From assembly GCF_900206265.1 (NCBI RefSeq), contig NZ_LT907782.1:1302001-1366000 (forward strand): DNA of 64,000 bases, read 5' to 3'. The notes beneath the pieces were generated by a model that ran no database searches, was not told the DNA's origin, and saw only the letters and a program-made list of their open reading frames with translations. Below are positions 50,219-58,245 of the stretch, piece by piece. The translations under genes were made by a program, and so were the position numbers. The stretch is from Nitrosomonas ureae (GTDB taxonomy: Bacteria > Pseudomonadota > Gammaproteobacteria > Burkholderiales > Nitrosomonadaceae). The stretch's first letter is position 1; every line of letters starts with the position of its first letter.

Positions 50219-51460
50219 TTAATTAGCTACTCTTGGCCCTAACCGATGCCTGTCCCATAGCGGCACGCCAAATACATCATGTATAAAATAATATGCAACC
50301 GGAACGCCCAGTATCATTCCCCACAAACCAAAACTGTGATAGGCAATCAGTAAAATAATAAGCACCAGCACCGGATTAAGCTTGAGGTGTTTACCATAGA
50401 TCATCGGATTAAGGCCATAAGCTTCAATAATATGAATAATAGTTATCATGCCAACTATTCCTAACGCCAAAGTCAAACCGCCCGTATTCAACGCAACCAG
50501 TACCATTGGTGTAGTAGAAATGAATACCCCCAGCACCGGAATAAAACTGCACACAAAAACAATGAGTGATAACAATGCAACTGACGGAATTCCAAGTATT
50601 ACCAAGCCTATCAAAGTCAGGAAAGTATTCACGCAGGCAATCATTGCTTGCGCTTGAATGGCACGACCCACGACATAAGCAAAGCGGATTACCGGTTGTG
50701 CGGTTTCCTGATAAAAATCCTTTAATCTCGACTCATGCAGGCTTTTCATCAAACCACCCAGGCGCACGCTGTCAAACAAAATCAAAAAACTGAATAACAG
50801 TGCCAGTGACATCGTGCCGATCGCTTTATAAAGATAATTGATGAGCTTGGGTAATTCCTCGCGAACCTTACCCATCTGTTTGGTCATAAGAAGTTCCACC
50901 AGCAACTCGGTTTCCTTGTCATAGTACTTTCTCAGCTTCTCATAGGTATCTTCGGTAACTTCATTTTCTCTGACGTCATCCAAGTGCTCAATATCGGAAA
51001 AATTGAGCTTTTGCCGAAACCGATTAAGTTTTGCGTCGATTACACGCAAACTATCCTCATCCAGAATACTGCGGGCATAACCATGCACAGGGCGTTCGAT
51101 ACCCGGATATTTTCCGATAACGTCTCGTTTCATCTCTATCAGCTTTAGCTGCACTTCGCTGAAGTTATTAATAAAACGATTGGCCTCACCGATGACACTA
51201 GGCGTTACATAACGAAAAAAACTACCCAGTACGACCAGAAAAAAAATATATACCAGCACTAGGGAAGCACGATGCGGCAATTTCAATTTGTTCCGACCAA
51301 TATGCACCAATGGTGTCGCAATAAAAGTAAGAACAAAGGTGATAAAAATCAGTCCAAAGAAATCTTGCAAAAGCCATAATATACCTATCAGAATAAGCCA
51401 GATCAGTATACGACGGTTGGCCTCATAAAAACTATCAAAGCTAAATGACATTATTTTCAA
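50219..51460 (-). CDS. AI-2E family (PerM-like) permease
   Basis: This 413-residue inner-membrane protein has about eight helices and a large charged cytoplasmic or periplasmic segment in the middle (about 110-205). The C-terminal block VFVCSFIPVLGVFISTTPMVLVAL and KLNPVLVLIILLIAYHSFGLWGMILGVPVA is the family hallmark. Some relatives export AI-2, others act as Na+/H+ antiporters; no prediction is made between them. Confidence 0.9.
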   Translation of the reverse strand: MKIMSFSFDSFYEANRRILIWLILIGILWLLQDFFGLIFITFVLTFIATPLVHIGRNKLKLPHRASLVLVYIFFLVVLGSFFRYVTPSVIGEANRFINNFSEVQLKLIEMKRDVIGKYPGIERPVHGYARSILDEDSLRVIDAKLNRFRQKLNFSDIEHLDDVRENEVTEDTYEKLRKYYDKETELLVELLMTKQMGKVREELPKLINYLYKAIGTMSLALLFSFLILFDSVRLGGLMKSLHESRLKDFYQETAQPVIRFAYVVGRAIQAQAMIACVNTFLTLIGLVILGIPSVALLSLIVFVCSFIPVLGVFISTTPMVLVALNTGGLTLALGIVGMITIIHIIEAYGLNPMIYGKHLKLNPVLVLIILLIAYHSFGLWGMILGVPVAYYFIHDVFGVPLWDRHRLGPRVAN

Positions 51461-52024
51461 ATTCTCTGTGTGGTTAACAATTAAATTAACTAACCCGTAT
51501 CAAGAGATTACTTGATAAGTATTATGGAAGTATTTCAGAAACGTTATTGCATTTGCAAATGCTTATCAGACGCCCTGCCCCCAGTGTACCAAAAAATATT
51601 TACTGAAAACTATGCGTTGCCCTGAGTTTATAAGGGTTCGTTTGCATTTGTTATATTAACACAATGATTCTATGTAATTATTCTGCAATTTTATTCATAA
51701 CTTCTCTGTTGGGTAAGACGATAGAATAGAGGTGCAGCTACGTAGGTTTTATTGAGCAAAAAATTCTATAGCAGGATAACACTATCTTTACATTAAAACT
51801 CGACTGGTCACCATTGATTCAAAAAGAGAAGGAAGACTACAGCAATAATGCTGTATTGATATAAATAATGCCCGTCTAGTAAACTAAATTACTAGACGGG
51901 CATTTTTATTTTTCGCATGCATTGACTGATACCGCCCTATTTTTCAAATACTGAAAAGAATTAAGTTTTCGATAGAGAACTAAAAAAACTTAAGCCTATA
52001 AAGGGCAGTGACAAGCTTCTCAGT
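51461..52024. other. Intergenic with strong hairpin
   Basis: No gene is recognised between the AI-2E-family gene start and the small membrane protein. The stretch contains a perfect 16-bp stem-loop at 51867-51904. Confidence 0.5.
51867..51904 (+). terminator. Perfect 16-bp terminator-like hairpin
   Basis: The arms AATGCCCGTCTAGTAA (51867-51882) and its exact complement (51889-51904) enclose ACTAAA. On the plus strand TTTATTTTT follows, a good U-tract. On the minus strand ATTTATAT follows, a weaker one, but in that direction the hairpin stands 120 bases after the small membrane protein gene and could end its transcript. Confidence 0.7.
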
Positions 52025-52132
52025 CTAGAATACGCCGTATACAATTGCTCCAATAACAATAAATACTGCTGTTGAGATGAAGAACAATCTCAGAACTTGC
52101 GCATCTGTTTCTCTTCTGTTGATTTCGCTCAT
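52025..52132 (-). CDS. 35-residue single-span membrane protein
   Basis: This short open frame has an ATG (minus strand, 52132) preceded by an excellent Shine-Dalgarno sequence, TAAGGAGATAAACT, with ideal spacing. The product begins MSEINRRETDAQVLRL and ends in one hydrophobic helix (FFISTAVFIVIGAIVYGVF). This is a charged cytoplasmic N-terminus followed by a membrane anchor, similar in form to small subunits of respiratory complexes. I recognise no family. A hairpin follows at 51867-51904. Evidence for translation is the ribosome binding site and the clean topology only. Confidence 0.6.
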   Translation of the reverse strand: MSEINRRETDAQVLRLFFISTAVFIVIGAIVYGVF

Positions 52133-52451
52133 AGTTTATCTCCTTATTTAAGGTACATTCTTTGATTTAGATTTAAAGCCGACAAATTATCGACCCCCCT
52201 TGCTCACACAATCACAAAATTTGTAATCGTGAATCTTATCTCCGCCCCTCAGATTCACTGCTACAGCGATCTTTATGTGTGGAGCCGAGTAATTTATTCG
52301 CAATCATCTTGTACCACTTAGATTACTGCGCCATCGAATTCTAACTCACATTTAACAACAATGAAAGTGTTGAAATTAAGTCCGCTTTATTATTTTCCAG
52401 AAAATTGCATGATTGAAAATTCTTCACCAGTCATCGGATGTGCTTTAAGCC
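52133..52451. other. Intergenic
   Basis: AT-rich sequence between the small membrane protein start and the AttH-like gene end, both on the minus strand. It should contain the promoter for the small gene. I see no other structure. Confidence 0.4.
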
Positions 52452-53552
52452 TCATAATGCCAAAGGTTTCACGTAGCCCGTCAACTCAAGATAGCCTCGT
52501 CCCGCTGGTTTATTATCCTTCGTCAGCATCACAGCACCTTCCCAATATACCGCTGCAGTGGATTGGCGCGCATCCAGTTCCTGATCGTCCAGCAATGGTG
52601 TAAGCCGCCATTCAATCTCACCGGTGCGAACATGCATGGCAACCGGATAAACCGCTTCGGTATGCGGTGATCGCCAAGTACGTATCGGCGTAAATTCCAC
52701 CTGCTCGGGATCGAAAAAGGTCATATTTCCCTGCGCATCACGCAGCGCTGCATAAGCCCATACTTTCCCATTCTGTTTCGCACGTATTTGAAATGCTATC
52801 AATGCAGAGCCGTCATCCAGATTGGCTCCTACCCAATCCCACCCCTCGGCATCCGGATCCAAAAAGGCCGTTGACCATTCATGATCCAGCCAAGCGCGTC
52901 CTTTAACATTTACTGGTTTATTTTGCCTGAATACTGTTCCGGTTACGCTCAAATGCGGTTCGCTATAATAATAACTAGCCTGTTCCGGCTTTGGGCCTTT
53001 ACGGGAAAAACCGTCCATATCTTGCAACATCATGCTTTGCGTGGGTGTTAATATCAATTGCAAACCAAAATCGCTGGCTTGCATATCCACCTGATAGCGG
53101 CCATCCTCCTCGCGCACCAATGTCCAATCTTCTAATTTAACATTGGTATTCCCTGGCTTGGCATAGGCAAGATCAAAACCTTCACGCGCAGTTCTTTCAA
53201 CATGCATCACTTTACCAACCGCAGGATCCGACAATGCCAAGTGCGCGATAATTAAGTCCTTTGCAGCAAAGCGGCTCGGATTATCATGATTACGATCAGT
53301 GGCATAACGGAAAAAAGTAACCTGAAAACCTAATGGTTTCTTATCTTCTGTCTCCAGCCAACCCGTGATATACCACCATTCAATGCGAGAATCCGGGTGT
53401 GCGCCATAATCCGCAGGAAAAGAAAGCTTGTAATCGGGAGTAACCGGTTTTAATCGGCCCGACTCAGCATATACACCGGTAATGAGCAAGCTAAAAAACA
53501 GCATGATAAAAACGTTAAAATTACTGCCGAATTTATTCCGTTTCATCACCAA
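52452..53552 (-). CDS. AttH/CrtC-like lipocalin-domain protein
   Basis: This is a predicted exported protein with a signal peptide (FIMLFFSLLITGVYAES). The twin lipocalin-like fold of the AttH/CrtC family shows in SRIEWWYITGWLETEDKKPLG, GRAWLDHEWSTAFLDPDAEGWDW and the C-terminal AVYWEGAVM. Some relatives are carotenoid 1,2-hydratases, but AttH-like members encoded next to LolD/FtsX-type ABC genes are a separate group with unknown chemistry. The start overlaps the permease gene stop by 7 bases, so the three genes form one operon. A carotenoid role is not supported here. Confidence 0.85.
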   Translation of the reverse strand: MVMKRNKFGSNFNVFIMLFFSLLITGVYAESGRLKPVTPDYKLSFPADYGAHPDSRIEWWYITGWLETEDKKPLGFQVTFFRYATDRNHDNPSRFAAKDLIIAHLALSDPAVGKVMHVERTAREGFDLAYAKPGNTNVKLEDWTLVREEDGRYQVDMQASDFGLQLILTPTQSMMLQDMDGFSRKGPKPEQASYYYSEPHLSVTGTVFRQNKPVNVKGRAWLDHEWSTAFLDPDAEGWDWVGANLDDGSALIAFQIRAKQNGKVWAYAALRDAQGNMTFFDPEQVEFTPIRTWRSPHTEAVYPVAMHVRTGEIEWRLTPLLDDQELDARQSTAAVYWEGAVMLTKDNKPAGRGYLELTGYVKPLAL

Positions 53553-56095
53553 TCCTCCCGTACCACGCGAATAACCTGAACGGAAACCGCTTTACGTCCG
53601 AAAAACAGAGCTGTCAATGCCGCCGAAATCAACATAATTACGGCAATCGCCAATAACCAGCCCCACGGCAAATGCAATTGCATCGTCCAGTGAAAGGACT
53701 GTGGATTGACAATAAAAACCAGAATCAAACTGATGCCCCAACCCAATACAAAACCTAACACAACTCCTAGTGCAGTCAGTAAACCACCTTCCGCGGTCAA
53801 CATCACAAGAATCTGCCGACGCATTACGCCGATATGCCTCAGCATGCCAAATTCCTTAGCGCGTGCCAGTATTTGCGCAGAAAAACTAGCCGCCACACCC
53901 AGCAATCCAATAACGACTGCCACTATTTCCAGCAAATAGGTTACCGCAAAGCTCCGATCAAAAATTTCCAAACTCAAGGCCCGCATATCACTCGATCTCG
54001 ATATTCCAAGAGCCGCACCAAAAGGCAGCTGACGCAAGCCCGCAACAGCGATATCTGACGACGTTCCGGCTTGCAACCACAGCGCGACGTTATTGACGCT
54101 CAAATCCCCCGTTAATCGCTGATAATCCGTCAGCTGCATCTGTACCGCACCAAACTGCCGGCCATAATCACGCCATACCCCGGCGATCAGAAATTCGCTG
54201 GGCACTGCGCCAATCGGCAGAACCACTTTCTCGCCCACCCGATAACCATATAAATCGACCATCGCTTCGGATACCCAAATCGGCATTACATCTTCAGGCA
54301 ATAATCCGCGCGCAATCACATCATTCGTCAGCGGCAGCGTATTGCGCGGATCCTCCTTATCCACCGGCCTGGCAAACAAGGTGACATCCGGACGATTAAT
54401 ATCAAGCGTCAACTGCTGGGTACGGAAAAAATCCACTCGATCAAATCCTGGCAACGCGATGATCGCATTTTGCGCATCCGATTGAAAACCACCCTGATCA
54501 CCGATTGCAGCAGTTCGCACATACAAATCGGCCGGCAATACATGCTCAAGCCACGCATCGATCGATACACGAAAACTGGCCACCATAATCCCCATGGCAA
54601 CCATCAAGCTAAAACTGGCCAGTATACCGCCCAATGCAATGGCGGCCTGATTCGGTGCATTCGCCAAACGTGCCAATGCTAATGTAAAAACAGCACCTAT
54701 CCGCTCATGAGACGATCGGTTTGATAAAGACGAAAATGTCCAGGCAGCCAATCGCGGCATTAGCGTAATACCGCCAATCAACAATAATGCAATCGCAAGA
54801 TAACCGAATACCGGCAGCTCGAAAACAGGGGGTAATTGCGTGAACAGCACTGCAAGCAATAAACAAATCAGCGCAAACCAAGGTGATGACAATTTTGCCA
54901 TAACCGCATCTTCAGTGCCGGAGCGTAATGCCGATGCAGGCTGGGCTCGAACGGCTTCCAATGCCGGGGCGATACTTCCCAGCAACGTCACACTTAAACC
55001 TATAGTAAAAAAGATTACCGCATCCCAAGGATCAAAAAAAATACTCGGTTTAACGCCGGGGAAGAAATTCGTTCCTAAATCTCCCCCCAAAAACTGAATG
55101 GCCATCGCGGCAACGGCATACCCTAATCCCAACCCCAATAGCGATCCCATTATTCCTAGCAATCCGCCTTCAGTGATGATCTGCCGCAACAATTGCTGCC
55201 GCGTGAAACCCAGTACGCGTAACAACGCAAATTGCTGACGCCGCCGTATTACCGATAAAGCCTGTGTGGAAAACACCAGGAATGTACCTGTAAATAGCGC
55301 CACCAGCGCCAGCATATTCAGATTAATGCGATAAGCGCGCGACATATTGGCAATCCGCGTTTCCTGATCCGCTGCTTCCATAACCCAATAAGATTCACCT
55401 AATTCCTCCGCCAGGCTGGTTTTAAATGCCGCGTGATTAATGCCATCTTTGAGTTTCAGTTCAATTCGTGACAATTGCCCGATCCGTTCAAAACGCCACT
55501 GGGCTGCACCAATATCCATTACTGCTATGCGCTGACCCGCACGCGCGCGGACTAAACCGCCTGCCACCCGCAACGTGATCGCTTGCAATCCAGCCTGTAA
55601 TTGCAGCGCATCGCCCTGCTCGACCTGCAGCCATTCCATTGCAGCAGGGGATAAAAATATCGTATCGCTGGCGATACGATCCAGCGTTTCTCCTTCTTTG
55701 GGTAATCCCAGCAAATCGGGAGAAATTTGTGCCGCCTTGAACGGATCGATACCGATAATTTTCAGCTTGTGATCATTTCTGCCTTGCTGTTTCCCAGGTA
55801 TCGTCACATCCAATTCCAAAACAGGATTCGCTAATGCAATGCTTGGATGTTTAGCCAGTAGCGGATAAAGCGCCTCATCAAAAAATGATTTGCGGCCACG
55901 TACCTGCAAATCCGATTGCCCGGAAAGGCTCTTGCTGGCGGCAGAAAATTCATTGAAAGCAGCGCTGTTGATCAGATGAATTGAGAATGCCATAGCAACC
56001 CCGATGGCTATAGCGATGAGGGCAACGGCTATTTGCATAATATGCGCGCGCCATTCACTAATCAGCATCCAGCGAAATATCGATGGCGCTTTCAT
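53546..56095 (-). CDS. FtsX-like ABC transporter permease (fused AttF/AttG type)
   Basis: This 849-residue permease has an N-terminal membrane helix (about 16-33), a large periplasmic domain (about 40-260) and three FtsX-type helices. A central section with further helices, a second periplasmic domain and a final FtsX set follow (LLEIVAVVIGLLGVAASFSAQILARAKEFGMLRHIG). It therefore looks like two MacB/LolC-type units in one chain. The start overlaps the ATPase gene stop (ATGA-type, 4 bases). Such systems move lipids or lipoproteins across the periplasm or act by mechanotransmission; the cargo is unknown. Confidence 0.88.
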   Translation of the reverse strand: MKAPSIFRWMLISEWRAHIMQIAVALIAIAIGVAMAFSIHLINSAAFNEFSAASKSLSGQSDLQVRGRKSFFDEALYPLLAKHPSIALANPVLELDVTIPGKQQGRNDHKLKIIGIDPFKAAQISPDLLGLPKEGETLDRIASDTIFLSPAAMEWLQVEQGDALQLQAGLQAITLRVAGGLVRARAGQRIAVMDIGAAQWRFERIGQLSRIELKLKDGINHAAFKTSLAEELGESYWVMEAADQETRIANMSRAYRINLNMLALVALFTGTFLVFSTQALSVIRRRQQFALLRVLGFTRQQLLRQIITEGGLLGIMGSLLGLGLGYAVAAMAIQFLGGDLGTNFFPGVKPSIFFDPWDAVIFFTIGLSVTLLGSIAPALEAVRAQPASALRSGTEDAVMAKLSSPWFALICLLLAVLFTQLPPVFELPVFGYLAIALLLIGGITLMPRLAAWTFSSLSNRSSHERIGAVFTLALARLANAPNQAAIALGGILASFSLMVAMGIMVASFRVSIDAWLEHVLPADLYVRTAAIGDQGGFQSDAQNAIIALPGFDRVDFFRTQQLTLDINRPDVTLFARPVDKEDPRNTLPLTNDVIARGLLPEDVMPIWVSEAMVDLYGYRVGEKVVLPIGAVPSEFLIAGVWRDYGRQFGAVQMQLTDYQRLTGDLSVNNVALWLQAGTSSDIAVAGLRQLPFGAALGISRSSDMRALSLEIFDRSFAVTYLLEIVAVVIGLLGVAASFSAQILARAKEFGMLRHIGVMRRQILVMLTAEGGLLTALGVVLGFVLGWGISLILVFIVNPQSFHWTMQLHLPWGWLLAIAVIMLISAALTALFFGRKAVSVQVIRVVREDW

Positions 56096-56757
56096 GGCTT
56101 ATGCCCTGACTGCGCCGGATGCAATCCATCCCGGGTCAAATTCAGCACTTTGTCGGCCGTGGCAGCCGCTATATGAGAATGCGTCACGATAATGCCGGTC
56201 GCACCATTCGCTTTGATTTCCCTGCGCATTAGCTGAAGAATTTCATGCGCGGTGTCCGGATCAAGATTACCCGTAGGTTCGTCCGCCAGCACCAATCGTG
56301 GCCGATGAATTAATGCACGTGCAATGGCAACACGCTGTAGTTCGCCACCGGACAACTGGCGCGGGAAATGATGCCCGCGCCCATGCAGACCCACTTGCTC
56401 CAGCATCTGACTCACGCAATCCGTGGCTATATCATTCAACAACAGTGGCAATGCGATATTCTGTGCCAGCGTCAAATGAGGCAGCACGTGGAAGGCCTGA
56501 AAGATAAAACCAAACTGTTCGCGCCGCAATAGCGTCGCGGCATCATCATGCAAGGATGAAATGGCAACCCCGTTAATGCGAATTTCACCGGAATCCGGAG
56601 AATCCAAACCCGCAATCAGATTCAACAACGTCGATTTGCCCACACCCGATTCGCCCATAATCGCGACGTACTCGCCCGCATTCAAGGTGTAGCTCAAGTT
56701 GGCCAGTACTTTCCGATCTTCGGCGTAACCTTTGGTAAGGTTGCGTAACTCCAGCAT
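56092..56757 (-). CDS. LolD/MacB-type ABC ATPase
   Basis: This 221-residue nucleotide-binding subunit of the AttEFGH-like operon has Walker A GESGVGKST near residue 35, the signature LSGGELQRVAIARAL, Walker B RLVLADEPTGNLD and the switch His in VTHSH. Length and composition match LolD, FtsE and MacB ATPases. It is the first gene of the operon, followed by permease and AttH-like protein in overlapping frames. Confidence 0.92.
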   Translation of the reverse strand: MLELRNLTKGYAEDRKVLANLSYTLNAGEYVAIMGESGVGKSTLLNLIAGLDSPDSGEIRINGVAISSLHDDAATLLRREQFGFIFQAFHVLPHLTLAQNIALPLLLNDIATDCVSQMLEQVGLHGRGHHFPRQLSGGELQRVAIARALIHRPRLVLADEPTGNLDPDTAHEILQLMRREIKANGATGIIVTHSHIAAATADKVLNLTRDGLHPAQSGHKP

Positions 56758-57050
56758 ATTCGATAATACCCCGACAATTCATTGAAAATAGATGGCCAGC
56801 GATACTGAAAAAAGCAGTGCATGTATCGCCCGACCCAGGTATGCTTTAACTGTACCACGATAATTAATCAATCGCGGGCACTTCTGGAAACCCAAAATAC
56901 TGAACAAGGCCGATACGAGCAAAAAAGCAAAGAAATAGCGATGCCGCATAATTCTATATATGCCTTATTCAGGTTTTTTTTACGACTTATTTAGCATTGT
57001 AAATGCATTGGGATTTTCAGAAGAGTTCGCTCAATAATAGGAGAAAAATC

Positions 57051-57332
57051 ATGGCACGAGCCAGCGCACGTCATATTTTGGTTAAAACTGAAGAGCAATG
57101 TAACAATCTGAAAGCAGAAATTGAAAGTGGCGCCGATTTTGGCAAACTGGCCCAGGAACACTCGTTATGTCCATCCGGGAAACAAGGGGGTGAGCTGGGT
57201 GAATTCGGCCGTGGACAGATGGTGCAGGAATTCGATACCGTCGTTTTCAGCGCGCCGGTCGGTGAAGTGCAGGGTCCGGTTAAGACACAGTTTGGTTATC
57301 ATCTGCTGGAAGTGACTCAACGCAGCGATTGA
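57051..57332 (+). CDS. ppiC: Parvulin-type peptidyl-prolyl isomerase
   Basis: This 93-residue stand-alone parvulin catalyses cis-trans isomerisation of peptidyl-proline bonds. Typical sequence is [35 protein letters not shown], and the C-terminal [12 protein letters not shown]. The open frame begins at 57003, but the ATG at 57051 has a good AGGAGA site 8 bases upstream and gives the usual PpiC N-terminus. No signal peptide, so cytosolic. A HlyC-type gene follows after about 40 bases. Confidence 0.93.
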   Translation: MARASARHILVKTEEQCNNLKAEIESGADFGKLAQEHSLCPSGKQGGELGEFGRGQMVQEFDTVVFSAPVGEVQGPVKTQFGYHLLEVTQRSD

Positions 57333-57370
57333 TGTCTACAGCATAATTGATCGCGCCTTCCAATCGGAAT

Positions 57371-57901
57371 ATGCCGGATAAATCATCTGCGACTCAAATT
57401 GACGCTTCCAAGATTCGTCTTCTGACGGGAATCAATCCTGCGCAAGCGCTTGGATTCGCGGTCAGTTATTTGATGACTAAACCGGCTTTTGCGCGTCTGC
57501 CGTTCGGGCACTGGTCCCGTATATTGGTTGGACAAATTAACCGGGGTCACTATCTGATCGCATCGGATGACGGACACATTGCCGGATTCCTTGGCTGGGC
57601 GCTAACCACTCGGGAAAAGGGTGAGATATGGCTTGCGGAACAAGGGGAGCTTTCCTTCGAAGATAGTAAAGCCGGTGAGATCTTGCTGATCAATGCATGG
57701 GCATCGGAATCGAACGAGGTCACGCACCTGCTGCTCGAACGCTTACGCGAGATCGGGCGCGCCCAGAAAATGGTTTATTTCAAGCGTCATTACCCGGACG
57801 GGCGCACCCGCCCCGGACGCCTCAGCGTCAATGCATTCGTCGATGCGCATATTCGTGCCACCCGATCCAGCGAGAAATCCGGCATTCCAACCTCTCAATA
57901 G
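57371..57901 (+). CDS. HlyC-type toxin-activating lysine acyltransferase
   Basis: Members of this family transfer acyl groups from acyl-ACP to internal lysines of RTX toxins. Family sequence is visible in ALGFAVSYLMTKPAFARLPF, GHWSRILVGQINRGHYLIA and MVYFKRHYPDGRTRPGRLS. The catalytic His is probably His47. At the place of the second catalytic residue (Asp92 in HlyC, in FIDWIAPFG) I read Asn108 in LLINAWAS, by eye alignment. The start at ATG 57371 is preferred over a TTG at 57347. The RTX gene 345 bases downstream is the only candidate substrate in the window, but it is small and has only two lysines. Confidence 0.8.
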   Translation: MPDKSSATQIDASKIRLLTGINPAQALGFAVSYLMTKPAFARLPFGHWSRILVGQINRGHYLIASDDGHIAGFLGWALTTREKGEIWLAEQGELSFEDSKAGEILLINAWASESNEVTHLLLERLREIGRAQKMVYFKRHYPDGRTRPGRLSVNAFVDAHIRATRSSEKSGIPTSQ

Positions 57902-58245
57902 TATGAAAGCTTCAACAACATCGGTATAAAACTGCCTCAAGGCAAAAAATACTTTCGTTGACAAAACCAGAAAGGCAATTAATTTTTATTTACCAATTAA
58001 AATAGTATGTTATATTACTATTCAATTACTCAGAATTGTATCTTAACTGCAAACTGTTCCATAATAACTAAGCTGGAAATTGCTCTAGCGTTGTGACTTT
58101 TCTCACAGTCAATATAGTCAGTATTTAGTAATACTGTCAGCTGATGGTCTTCAGCTATTGCATCATGATCATCCATTTAATGGCAATTTATCTTTCAGCT
58201 AAGAAGGAGATTTATTTTTAACTCTAATATTTAAGGAGATTCAAA
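57902..58245 (+). promoter_or_regulatory. RTX gene upstream region with CRP-like palindrome
   Basis: This AT-rich region carries TGTGA-CTTTTC-TCACA at 58092-58107, a perfect match to the two half-sites of the CRP/FNR-superfamily consensus. A second short inverted repeat, CAGTATT-TAGT-AATACTG, lies at 58119-58136. Two AAGGAGATT sequences follow, at about 58204 and 58232; only the second has correct spacing to the ATG at 58246. Whether a CRP-like regulator binds is an inference. Confidence 0.5.

Noticed and set aside
52452-53552. Carotenoid 1,2-hydratase
   Set aside because: No carotenoid genes are near, and the LolD/FtsX-type neighbours point to the AttH group of the same superfamily.
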